Origin: CAZTWC01 sp964617105 [NCBI: uncultured Myxococcia bacterium]
GTDB taxonomy: Bacteria > CAZTWC01
Assembly (NCBI GenBank): GCA_964617105.1
Contig: CAZTWC010000023.1
Span: 1 to 22,346 of the forward strand
Length of the DNA stretch: 22,346 nt
Direction: 5' to 3'
Position numbers and translations under genes: made by a program. This document shows positions 1 through 7,283 of this stretch, piece by piece. A model generated the notes under the pieces. The model was given only the letters and a program-made list of their open reading frames with translations. It searched no databases and was not told the DNA's origin. The stretch's first letter is position 1. Every line of letters starts with the position of its first letter.

Positions 1-888
1 AAAACGGAAATGGTTCTTTTCCGCCCCTTCCAGGTTATATTGTCCCCGGTTTTTTTCCGCCCATACATATCCTCCCTCACCGTGCAGACCCACCTGCAAA
101 ATCTCTCCGCTGAAACTACCTCCAGCCAGATGCCAGCGGGTCTGTCCCAGGACATTTTCCGGCGCAATTTTATTGGCTAACACGCTCTGCAGATCTTGTC
201 GTTGAATTGTGGCGGCCACATAGAGCAGAGAGATATCCCAAAGATCCTGGTGGGTTTTCAACCTCAACATCCAGTCTCCGTCTTCGACCCGCTGGAAATC
301 ACGGGATCGCTGATGGGAGGTGCCAAAAAAGTAGGTTATCTCCAACTCATTATCTTCCAGAAAGGTGAGGCTCCCCATAATGGCATCAGTCCCCTCCACT
401 TCATATCCGGGATTAAGGGGATCTTTACGGTTGATCAAATCGATAGGATTAAAGGCATACCCAGTGCCCAGGTAGATTTTTTGGCGGCCGGCACAAAATT
501 TTAATGGACCAGCAAAAAACATCCCAAAAGCCTCTTGCAGCCAAAGTTGGTTCTGCATGGTATGGATCAGGTATGGTTGTGCAAAGGCCGGTATAGTATT
601 TCTTTCTCTTTGCGAAAGAAAATCGAAAAGCTCAAAGGTGGTGGCGCCGGTGTATAGATTGCCGATAATGGAAATTCCGACTTCCACCATTTCTCCCCCG
701 CTAGCATTAAGATTCAAGCGGGTGCGAAAGTTTTGTAAAATGGGAAAAAGTTTTTTGTCTTTCCGGTAATCACCCAAGGTGGTGCTCTCAAAATAGCCGC
801 CAGCCTGTATATTGTCCTGATCAAAGGCTAAGGCAGCACTATTAATAAGGAAATAATATAGAAACAACAGACAACTAATCAATCGCAT
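1..888 (-). CDS. Exported β-barrel-like outer-membrane protein (3' end outside window)
   Basis: Read on the minus strand from ATG at 888, the frame stays open for 296 codons to the window edge, so the C-terminus is missing. The first 21 residues form a classic signal peptide: MRLI, a hydrophobic core rich in Leu, Phe and Tyr, then an Ala-Leu-Ala cleavage site before FDQDN. The mature part alternates polar and hydrophobic residues with many aromatic and Gly residues, for example GGYFEST, GRQKIYLGTGYAFNP and WMLRLKTHQDLWDISLLYVA. That is the look of an outer-membrane β-barrel of the porin/DUF1302 or alginate-export type. It starts 3 nt after the stop of the LolA-like gene, so the two are surely co-transcribed. 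Family knowledge: such barrels often accompany LolA-like proteins and RND/MMPL exporters. I cannot name the exact family. Confidence 0.75.
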   Translation of the reverse strand, partial: MRLISCLLFLYYFLINSAALAFDQDNIQAGGYFESTTLGDYRKDKKLFPILQNFRTRLNLNASGGEMVEVGISIIGNLYTGATTFELFDFLSQRERNTIPAFAQPYLIHTMQNQLWLQEAFGMFFAGPLKFCAGRQKIYLGTGYAFNPIDLINRKDPLNPGYEVEGTDAIMGSLTFLEDNELEITYFFGTSHQRSRDFQRVEDGDWMLRLKTHQDLWDISLLYVAATIQRQDLQSVLANKIAPENVLGQTRWHLAGGSFSGEILQVGLHGEGGYVWAEKNRGQYNLEGAEKNHFRF

Positions 889-891
889 TTT

Positions 892-1785
892 TTAATCCCT
901 GATCTTCTTTCCCAGCCGTCTGGGGTTGAAAATATCTTTGGGCATCTTATGGTTGAATTTAACTTTTTTTAACACATTCAGGGTCTGGCCACCATCTTCC
1001 AGGTTGGTCATGGTTATGCTCATCTGCACCAATTTTTTGCCGATTTTTTGAACATCTGCCAGAATCAAGCGCTTATGAGGTTTTTTTTCTCCGGAGTCGA
1101 AAAAATCAACTCTGCGGACCAGATAGTCATGTTTTCCTACCCACAGGAGAATTTTATCGTAAGTGGGGCCTTTGGGAGTGGGTTTTAATTGCAGCAGGTA
1201 ACAATCTTTTCCCCCCTCTTTTTGTATCTGCAGAGTTTTACCCCGATATTTCTCGCGGTAATTGCCGCCAGCATTGTCTTCATAGGTAAAATCAGAGCCC
1301 ATCACCCTCTTTTTACGGGCATGAGAGGCAATTTTTCGGGTGCGGCGGGTAGAAGGAGAATAGTACCAGATATCATCACCGTGTTTTAGGATTAAGATTT
1401 TTACTCCCTTAATACGGGCAGGCGACAGGTAAACAGAAACCTGCTTTTCCCCATTGTTTATAGCCCACCCCTGGATCACCATGGTTCGTTTTGAGCCGCC
1501 ACTGGTGGTGATGGTTTGGGCCATCTCCATAAAAACAGTTATAAACCCTTCCGCCTTATCGATTTGCTCCAGAATTGACTCAGCCGAGGGAAGTTTATTT
1601 TTCGTCTCCTGCCCAAAAGTATAGGGGCAAAAGTAGAAAAATGATAAGCAATAGATAACGCTAACCCAAATTGTTAGGTTCCATGTCAACCCGGCATTAA
1701 AATCCCGGGAATTCTTTTCATTTCTAAAAAGTTGCCAACCAGATATAAACTTTGCAGCAAAAATTCTGTCCATAATTACATCCAT
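892..1785 (-). CDS. Outer-membrane lipoprotein-sorting (LolA-like, PF17131-type) protein
   Basis: This 297-residue protein carries the hallmark block of the LolA-like outer-membrane lipoprotein-sorting family at about residues 138-170: DDIWYYSPSTRRTRKI, then VMGSDFTYED. The family is periplasmic, has the LolA/VioE fold, and is usually encoded next to RND/MMPL exporters, probably as their lipid- or lipoprotein-binding partner. A hydrophobic stretch at about residues 36-58 acts as signal peptide or anchor, so the n-region from the ATG at 1785 is unusually long. That ATG has no clear Shine-Dalgarno. A TTG at 1689 would give a normal signal peptide but also lacks one, so the start is uncertain. 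The downstream barrel gene begins 3 nt after the stop. The gene is divergent from the glycosyltransferase at 1940, with 154 nt between them. Confidence 0.85.
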   Translation of the reverse strand: MDVIMDRIFAAKFISGWQLFRNEKNSRDFNAGLTWNLTIWVSVIYCLSFFYFCPYTFGQETKNKLPSAESILEQIDKAEGFITVFMEMAQTITTSGGSKRTMVIQGWAINNGEKQVSVYLSPARIKGVKILILKHGDDIWYYSPSTRRTRKIASHARKKRVMGSDFTYEDNAGGNYREKYRGKTLQIQKEGGKDCYLLQLKPTPKGPTYDKILLWVGKHDYLVRRVDFFDSGEKKPHKRLILADVQKIGKKLVQMSITMTNLEDGGQTLNVLKKVKFNHKMPKDIFNPRRLGKKIRD

Positions 1786-1939
1786 CTTTGCAGTGCTGTC
1801 CAGAGATTCATTATTTTTAGTTCCACCTTAAAAAATCACACAGTTAATTGACTCTGTAAAGTGTTTTTTTGCTTTCTTTTTCAGGGAGTGATATTTTTTC
1901 TTTTATAGTAATCATATTTGCGGTAACATATTCTACACA
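1786..1939. other. Divergent intergenic region, AT-rich, promoters not resolved
   Basis: These 154 nt separate the divergent LolA-like and glycosyltransferase genes and must hold promoters for both. A TTGACT (1848-1853) and a TATAGT (1904-1909) are present but not correctly spaced with each other. No convincing hairpin or operator was seen. Confidence 0.5.
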
Positions 1940-3295
1940 ATGGAAAATTTATATCTAGCATTCAGCCGTGGTCTTTTTGACCAATGTATTAAATCTATTT
2001 TAGACTATCAGCGGAAAACCGGCCAGACCAATCCTGATCTGGACTATTTGCTGCTAATGAGTTATATCCGCGGCAATTATACTGACAAAGCGGTTTACCA
2101 TGCTATTGGCCTCTACCAGTTACTGTTCAGGTTTGAACCCGGCAGTGAGATTTTTCAAAGATATCTCAATTTGCTAAAAGGTACCAATATCCTGCAAACG
2201 GGTATACAGGTTATCAGGGAATTGAAAGAACTAAGCGAGATCGGTCCCGATTATTCAAGTATCTATCAAGATGTTTTACAACAGGTAATTATTGATTTGT
2301 CCGACCAACAGCGGCAGTTAATCGTTTTCCCGATGATATGGCCAATTGCTTTTGGTGACTCTATTGTTCTGCACCAGTTTATCAAGCAGAAGAAAAAAGA
2401 GAATAGCCAGGCAGCCATTATGCTGATAATGCCGTTGAACAGGCCCGATCTTCAATACTTGGCCGAACTGAATAGTTCCATCGATTATCTTATTGATATT
2501 ACCCTGCTGCCGGATCAAGAAAAGAACCGGCTTTCCACTTTGAACTTGAGCAACCAGCGATTTCTCAATGTAACTTTGCAGGAATGTATTATTCACAGTA
2601 TATTGGATGAAATAAAAGCAAGTCATATTAACTTTCAGATTGAAAAAACCCGTTACCTGCCACTGCTTGACCGGTATAAATATAACGCCGGCTGGCGGAT
2701 ATGGGAAAAACGGGCCGAATTATTTGTAAAATATGGTATTGAATTGCCCAAACTGTGCCTCCAGAAGGAGAAAAAGCAAAAGAAGATAACGGTTCATTTC
2801 AGGGAGGGTGATTATGGGGCTGAATCGAGAAATGTCAAGCCACAGCAGTCCCAGGAATTAATCGACTTACTAAAGACTACTTATCCAACTCATGAAATTG
2901 TCCGCCTGGGCGATTGCTCTATGACGCCCATGAAAAATTGCCACGACCTTAGCCAGCAGAATTTATCTCTTCAAGCCCAAATTAAAGAGATCCAGGAGAG
3001 TGTTTTATATCTTGGCAGCCATTCCGGCCCTCAGCATTTAGCGATTGCCTGTAGTGATACCCCGGTGATCTGCACCCATTATACAGTTGCTCCTGAATGT
3101 TTCAATTTTAATGACCAAATCAGCAAAATGTCTTTAGAACCGGTGGGGAAACAAGTTAAAGCGCTTTTATATAATAAAATGTATGATCAAAACAACAATT
3201 TGGTTTTGCCAAATTATGAACACAAAAATGTTCGTGTAGAGCAACCAGTCAATAGTGAAATTATCGAAAAAGTAAAACAGGTTATCCAAGGTTAA
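1940..3295 (+). CDS. GT-B glycosyltransferase-like protein (GT9/TIGR04372-like C-terminus)
   Basis: This 451-residue soluble protein is probably a glycosyltransferase. The N-terminal part (1-125) is helical and TPR-like. From about 126 it looks like a GT-B fold: VFPMIWPIAFGDSIVLHQF resembles the first β-strand/loop. The C-terminal half has HFRE (286-289), RLGD (322-325) and YLGSHSGPQHLA (357-368). That last motif corresponds to the nucleotide-sugar-binding G[ST]xSGPxH segment of heptosyltransferase-like GT9 enzymes. The HxRE...RLGD pattern recalls the TIGR04372 putative glycosyltransferases. No signal peptide or membrane segment is seen. It is the first gene of the plus-strand sugar cluster, 18 nt before the UGM-like gene. 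The ATG at 1940 has no obvious ribosome binding site. Donor and acceptor are unknown. Confidence 0.65.
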   Translation: MENLYLAFSRGLFDQCIKSILDYQRKTGQTNPDLDYLLLMSYIRGNYTDKAVYHAIGLYQLLFRFEPGSEIFQRYLNLLKGTNILQTGIQVIRELKELSEIGPDYSSIYQDVLQQVIIDLSDQQRQLIVFPMIWPIAFGDSIVLHQFIKQKKKENSQAAIMLIMPLNRPDLQYLAELNSSIDYLIDITLLPDQEKNRLSTLNLSNQRFLNVTLQECIIHSILDEIKASHINFQIEKTRYLPLLDRYKYNAGWRIWEKRAELFVKYGIELPKLCLQKEKKQKKITVHFREGDYGAESRNVKPQQSQELIDLLKTTYPTHEIVRLGDCSMTPMKNCHDLSQQNLSLQAQIKEIQESVLYLGSHSGPQHLAIACSDTPVICTHYTVAPECFNFNDQISKMSLEPVGKQVKALLYNKMYDQNNNLVLPNYEHKNVRVEQPVNSEIIEKVKQVIQG

Positions 3296-3313
3296 TAATT
3301 AAAGGAATGAAAT

Positions 3314-4576
3314 ATGGCTAAGTGCTACATTTTAGGCGCCGGTTTAACCGGACTCACTGCCGCCTATAAATTACAAGATAAATTCTCTGAAGTGAAGGTC
3401 TTTGAACAAAAAAATTACCTGGGCGGAATTTGCCAGACTCATAAGATAGAGGGGATAAATTACGAATATGGTCCCCATATCCTCTATACAACTACTGAAG
3501 AGCAAAAGAAGTTTTGGTTGTCACTGGTTGCCAACAACTTGTTTGACTATTATGTCCGCTGCAGCATCGATGGTAAAGTGGGCAAATATGAAGAACTCTA
3601 TGATTTCCCCATCAGCAATAGAAATTTAACCCGTCTGGGAGTGTCATGTTCGCCCCAACCACCCGATTACAGCAATTTTGAAAACTATATGATCAGTCAA
3701 ATCGGGCTGAAAGCGTACCAGACTTTTGTGAAAAACTACAACATTAAACAGTGGGGCATACCACCAAGCCAAATGTCCGCTGAATGGGCAAAAGGCAGAC
3801 CGTTATCTCTTAAAGAAGATAACCCGAAGATGTTTGGCAATAAATGGGCTGGTCATCCAGGCTCATACCGACATTTTTTCGAAAAATTGAGTCATGGTTC
3901 CAGGCACTATTTAAACCTTAGGATAACTGGTGCTAAAATTGAAGATAATCTAATCAAAACCATTAATTGCCGTGAATTGACTGAAGATAAACCAATGGTT
4001 GTTCAGGTGGCTCCTGATGATCTGGTGATCAATACTTTACCCATTGATCTCTTTTTTAAAGGAGAGTTGAGTTGGAGAGGGATCAGGAAAGTTTTTGTGG
4101 TCTTGGATAGGGAATCGTTAATGCCAACCTATAGCACAACTTTTCCCAATAATTATCCCTGGACCAGAATAATCGAATACCCCAAACATTCTGGCCAAAA
4201 GGTAAAGGGCAAGTCGTTGATCTCTTTCGCCCTCCCCTATGGAGTGAAACAGCCGTTGAAGCCAGGATCTATGGAGGAAATTGATCAATTTATCGATAAT
4301 GAAATTAAAGCGACAGAATTAAATCGCAGGATTGAACAGGAGGACAATATATATCCCATATCGAGTCATGAAAATTTGATCAATCTCGATAACATTCTGG
4401 CCGAAGCATCGAAGATCAATAATTTCATTACTATTGGACGCCTGGGTCTTTATGCCTATATTTCTATGAGTAGAGCCGTGGAGATGGTATTCCAACTCTC
4501 CCAGTCTATGGAAGATTTAAACAATTCTGCTGAACGTCTGGACTTTTATCAAAGCCTGAGGAAAGATTTGTGGTGA
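3314..4576 (+). CDS. UDP-galactopyranose-mutase-like FAD protein
   Basis: This 420-residue flavoprotein opens with a Rossmann FAD-binding motif (GAGLTGL, 8-14), followed by FEQKNYLGGICQT. Several segments match UDP-galactopyranose mutase (Glf). YGPHI (52-56) corresponds to its YGPHIFHT. IKQWGIP (144-150) corresponds to KQWG, with the Arg of GRP at 162 downstream. PWTRIIEY (282-289) corresponds to PYTRIIEY, and GRLGLYAY (375-382) to the GRL..Y.Y tail motif. Family chemistry is flavin-mediated ring contraction of a nucleotide sugar. At 420 residues it is longer than bacterial Glf (about 370-390), so the substrate may differ from UDP-galactose. AAAGGA sits just ahead of the ATG. Its end overlaps the start of the next gene, which indicates translational coupling within the sugar cluster. 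Confidence 0.75.
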   Translation: MAKCYILGAGLTGLTAAYKLQDKFSEVKVFEQKNYLGGICQTHKIEGINYEYGPHILYTTTEEQKKFWLSLVANNLFDYYVRCSIDGKVGKYEELYDFPISNRNLTRLGVSCSPQPPDYSNFENYMISQIGLKAYQTFVKNYNIKQWGIPPSQMSAEWAKGRPLSLKEDNPKMFGNKWAGHPGSYRHFFEKLSHGSRHYLNLRITGAKIEDNLIKTINCRELTEDKPMVVQVAPDDLVINTLPIDLFFKGELSWRGIRKVFVVLDRESLMPTYSTTFPNNYPWTRIIEYPKHSGQKVKGKSLISFALPYGVKQPLKPGSMEEIDQFIDNEIKATELNRRIEQEDNIYPISSHENLINLDNILAEASKINNFITIGRLGLYAYISMSRAVEMVFQLSQSMEDLNNSAERLDFYQSLRKDLW

Positions 4577-5382
4577 AAGAGATGAAGTTGAGTTTTGCCG
4601 TCTCTATATCAGAAACCAGGTTTGAGGCAATTGCCAGTGGGAATTGGCAGAAAAATATCAAATTGATGGCAGACCTTAAATTTGATGGGGTGGAGTTGAG
4701 TGTTCGTTCGCCAAAAACTGTTGATCTCAAAAAATTGCTGTCTGATTTGGATAAAACCGGGCTGGAAGTTTCCGCTATCGGCACCGGGCAGGCCCTGGTT
4801 GACGATTCCCTCTCCCTGACTGATGATGACCAGGAAATTCGTTTTCGGACGATATCAAGGATTAAGCAGCATGTAGATTTGGCTTGCCATCTAAAGACCA
4901 GGGTAATTATAGGCCTTATTCGCGGCCGGATGGGTCTGGAGCCAAACCGGCGGGCTCAAAAGATCGCCTATTTTAAAGAGGGTCTCAAACTGTTAGCAGA
5001 TTACTCTTTGCCCAAAGGGATAACCTTATTGATTGAGCCATTGAACCGGTATGAAGGTGATTATTTAAGTTCTGCCGAGGAAACTATCGATTTTATAGAG
5101 GAGATTGGTTGTTCAAACCTGGCTTTGCTTTTAGATACCTTTCATATGAATATTGAAGAGGCTGATATCCTGGAGAGTTTCCGAAGATCAAAGAACTATT
5201 TACAGCATGTTCATATTGCCGACAGCAATAGAAGATCACCGGGAGAAGGCCACCTTGATATTAGAGGTATTGTCGAGGTGCTAAAAGAGATCGACTATGA
5301 CGGTTATTTATCTGGAGAAATTTTAAAGCATATTTTGATAATCTCCCAATTCTCGCGACCAGGTGAATTTCCGGACGGGTAG
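4573..5382 (+). CDS. Xylose-isomerase-like TIM-barrel sugar isomerase/epimerase, shortened C-terminus
   Basis: This is a member of the AP-endonuclease-2/xylose-isomerase-like TIM-barrel family (PF01261; IolE, IolI, tagatose-3-epimerase relatives). In a 269-residue reading the four metal/catalytic positions are visible: Glu155 (IEPLNR), Asp188 (LLDTFHMN), His214 (HVHIADSNR) and Glu249 (SGEIL). GEGHLD (about 225-230) is also typical. GTG at 4573 is chosen because GAGGAAAG (4558-4565) lies 7 nt upstream; GTG 4570 and ATG 4582 are alternatives. It overlaps the UGM-like gene. The oddity is at the end. Family members normally continue after SGEIL with a Pro/Asp-rich turn and a final helix. Here the protein ends in an unrelated-looking tail of about 18 residues, suggesting a frameshift or deletion. 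The likely role is isomerisation or epimerisation of a keto-sugar or inositol derivative; the substrate is unknown. Confidence 0.8.
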   Translation: MKEMKLSFAVSISETRFEAIASGNWQKNIKLMADLKFDGVELSVRSPKTVDLKKLLSDLDKTGLEVSAIGTGQALVDDSLSLTDDDQEIRFRTISRIKQHVDLACHLKTRVIIGLIRGRMGLEPNRRAQKIAYFKEGLKLLADYSLPKGITLLIEPLNRYEGDYLSSAEETIDFIEEIGCSNLALLLDTFHMNIEEADILESFRRSKNYLQHVHIADSNRRSPGEGHLDIRGIVEVLKEIDYDGYLSGEILKHILIISQFSRPGEFPDG

Positions 5383-5449
5383 TAATCTCGTCATTCTTGC
5401 AAAATGTGTCTACGATTCCTATTGGGGAGCGGGAATCCAGAAAGTTTGA
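5342..5449 (+). pseudogene. Possible remnant of an FdtA/WxcM-like sugar cupin C-terminus
   Basis: Between the isomerase stop and the IolB-like start, a different frame (second relative to window start) is open for 35 codons and ends in TGA at 5447-5449. It reads SRDQVNFRTGSNLVILAK followed by CVYDSYWGAG. From memory, sugar 3,4-ketoisomerases (FdtA/QdtA/WxcM) end in a pattern like R-E-x-x-N-F-S-S-G-A-x-x-x-V-L-A-x-x-x-Y-D, which fits this segment position by position. It has no start codon or cupin core of its own and overlaps the aberrant tail of the isomerase. It could be a deletion scar joining two gene ends. The match is short, so chance similarity is possible. Confidence 0.2.
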
Positions 5450-5457
5450 GGCGATAA

Positions 5458-6243
5458 ATGGAAACAAAATTTAGTGATAAAGCAGTAGATCAAGTTGGTA
5501 GTAATGAGGTTGAATTGTGCAGTGAATTCAACTATATCAAGGGATTTATTTTGGCCAATATTAACCGGTCAACCCCTTATGAAGATTATAGCCAAGAGAG
5601 TGAAACTGCCCTGATTATTCTCCAGGGGGTCTGCGATATAACCATCAATGAGAATCAATATAAAGATATTGGCGAGCGGAAAAATGTGTTTGACGGGCTA
5701 CCTTTTGGCGCCTATATACCGGTTGATACCCATTATTCAATTCAAAGTGAACAGGCATTGGTTGCTGTTTGCAAATGCAAATGTGAAAAAAAAACCAGGG
5801 AGCAGATTATTTCTCCAAAGCAGATAAAAGTAATGGAGGTGGGAAAAGATAATTGGACCCGAGAGGTGAGGATCATTTTAGGTCCTGATTCTCCGGCAGT
5901 CAATCTGATCCTGGGAGAGACCATCAATCCGCCGGGGAATTGGTCGGGGATACCACCGGCAAAACATGAGCAGGTTAATTTGCCCTATGAGTCGCTTCAC
6001 GAGGAGTTATACTATTTTAAAACCGATAAACCTCAGGGGTGGGGGGTTGAGAGGATCTATTCCCCGGAGCGGAAGTGCAATCAATTGGTTCATTTGGAGG
6101 ATGGGACGGTTACCTTTATGCCCTGGGGATACCACCAGGTGGTAGCCGCTCCAGGATATACTCTCTATTATCTGTTTTTTCTGGGTGGAGAGGGTAATAA
6201 TCTGGCTCAATTTGAAGACCCTGAACACAATTGGATAAAATAG
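5458..6243 (+). CDS. IolB/KduI-family cupin (5-deoxy-glucuronate isomerase-like), one metal ligand lost
   Basis: This 261-residue bicupin matches the IolB (5-deoxy-D-glucuronate isomerase) family from end to end. GERKNVFDGLP (72-82), AYIPVDT, the block GETINPPGNWSGIPP (153-167), EELYYFKTDKPQGWG (182-196) and PWGYHQVVAAPGY (222-234) are all family signatures. IolB normally isomerises 5-deoxy-glucuronate in myo-inositol breakdown. The usual metal site is H-x-H, Glu and a later His. Here the first His of the PPHKH-type motif is Ala168 (PPAKHE), leaving His170, Glu183 and His226. Activity or substrate may therefore differ from true IolB. GAGG at 5448-5451 is 6 nt before the ATG. No other classical iol gene (iolC, iolD, iolG) is in the window, and the neighbours are sugar-assembly genes, so a biosynthetic role is more likely than inositol catabolism. 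Confidence 0.8.
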   Translation: METKFSDKAVDQVGSNEVELCSEFNYIKGFILANINRSTPYEDYSQESETALIILQGVCDITINENQYKDIGERKNVFDGLPFGAYIPVDTHYSIQSEQALVAVCKCKCEKKTREQIISPKQIKVMEVGKDNWTREVRIILGPDSPAVNLILGETINPPGNWSGIPPAKHEQVNLPYESLHEELYYFKTDKPQGWGVERIYSPERKCNQLVHLEDGTVTFMPWGYHQVVAAPGYTLYYLFFLGGEGNNLAQFEDPEHNWIK

Positions 6244-6343
6244 TTCTCTGCAGGCTTTTGATGAATTGTACAAATGCCACTGATTGTAATTAAGCGGGAC
6301 TTTGGTAAGGATTTGTTAACATCTTTAAAGGGGAAAAATAGTT

Positions 6344-7273
6344 ATGAAAGATATCTCGGCCGATGATATTGCTAAAAATATACCTTTGATCACCAGGAAA
6401 GATTTTGCCAGGCAGGTTGAGGCCGGTCAGGTAAAGATTGGTGGCAAAAAACTCACCATCATGGCTGGCCCATGCACTGTGGAGAGTAAAAGCCAAATAT
6501 TTCAAATCGCCAAAGCGGTTAAAGAGTCGGGCGCCGCCATGTTAAGGGGCGGTGTTTTTAAACCGCTCACTTTTCCTTATGGGGACCCGATTGGCCAACC
6601 TGATGCAGATTCTTCTGAACCACCGGCTTTTGACCGGATGCAGGTTCTCTCCAAACCAGAGTTGTTCAAAATGGCGGAGAAAAGATTTGCCTATTTTAAA
6701 GAGGCAGGTGTCAAATATGGCTTGCCGATTATCTCGGAAGTACTCTATGCCGATTCGGTGGAGATGCTCAGCCAATATGTCGATGTGTTCCAGATTGGGT
6801 ACCGTCACATGTTCAATATGGACCTTATCGAAGCGCTGGCTCATACCGACAAGCCGGTTATGATAAAACGTCATTACGGGGAGAGTATCCGTTCACTTCT
6901 GGGGGTGGGAGAGCATTTTGATGCCAGGGGAAAAGAGAACATTCTCTTTTGTGAGCGCGGTGTTTGCTCTCCCCACACTCATAACGTTGAATCCCGGGCC
7001 ATTATCGATATTCAGGCCATCCCGGCTCTAAAGGAATATTGCCCTTCAGTGCCGGTTATTATCGATCCCAGCCACTCCACCTTTAAAAGAGACTACGTGT
7101 CTGCCATTTCCAGGGCTGCCATAGCCGCAGGGGCGGATGGTCTTCTAATTGAGGTTCATCCAGATCCGGAGAAAGCCTGGGTCGATCCATTGCAGGCCCT
7201 GGGCTTTAAGGCTTTTGACAAATTAATGCGGGAGATAGAAGGGATCGGTAGGGTTATTGGCAGAGAATTGTAA
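6344..7273 (+). CDS. Divergent DAHP-synthase-family (type Iβ-like) PEP aldolase
   Basis: This 309-residue enzyme belongs to the DAHP/KDO8P synthase superfamily, which condenses PEP with a phosphosugar. Motifs in order are MAGPCTVES (40-48), RGGVFKP (68-74), QIGYRHM (150-156), IKR (174-176), CERG (203-206), IDPSH (240-244) and IEVHPDPEKAWVD (269-281). Metal ligands Cys44, His244, Glu270 and Asp281 are present, with the His-Glu (26) and Glu-Asp (11) spacing of Thermotoga DAHP synthase. The KPRT motif that holds erythrose-4-phosphate reads KPLT (Arg to Leu75). It is followed by an insertion of about 26 residues (GDPIGQPDADSSEPPAF region). The NxxNF-type and KRG segments are also altered (GYRHMFN, KRHYG). 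AAAGGGG lies 10 nt before the ATG. I infer that the acceptor is not erythrose-4-phosphate. A divergent aromatic-pathway enzyme is the alternative. Confidence 0.8.
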   Translation: MKDISADDIAKNIPLITRKDFARQVEAGQVKIGGKKLTIMAGPCTVESKSQIFQIAKAVKESGAAMLRGGVFKPLTFPYGDPIGQPDADSSEPPAFDRMQVLSKPELFKMAEKRFAYFKEAGVKYGLPIISEVLYADSVEMLSQYVDVFQIGYRHMFNMDLIEALAHTDKPVMIKRHYGESIRSLLGVGEHFDARGKENILFCERGVCSPHTHNVESRAIIDIQAIPALKEYCPSVPVIIDPSHSTFKRDYVSAISRAAIAAGADGLLIEVHPDPEKAWVDPLQALGFKAFDKLMREIEGIGRVIGREL

Positions 7274-7283
7274 AACGGTCTGC

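Noticed and set aside
196-504. Plus-strand open frames of 102 and 70 codons at 196-504 and 557-769
   Set aside because: They lie antisense to the β-barrel-like gene at 1-888, which has a signal peptide and coherent protein composition; the plus-strand translations look like shadows.
5458-6243. Calling the cluster a myo-inositol catabolic operon because of the IolB-like gene and PF01261 isomerase
   Set aside because: No iolC, iolD, iolG or iolA homologue is present, a metal ligand of IolB is missing, and the flanking genes are glycosyltransferase- and UGM-like.
6344-7273. Naming this gene aroF as an ordinary shikimate-pathway enzyme
   Set aside because: The KPRT Arg is replaced and the acceptor loop is expanded; the neighbours are sugar genes, so a housekeeping symbol would overstate the evidence.
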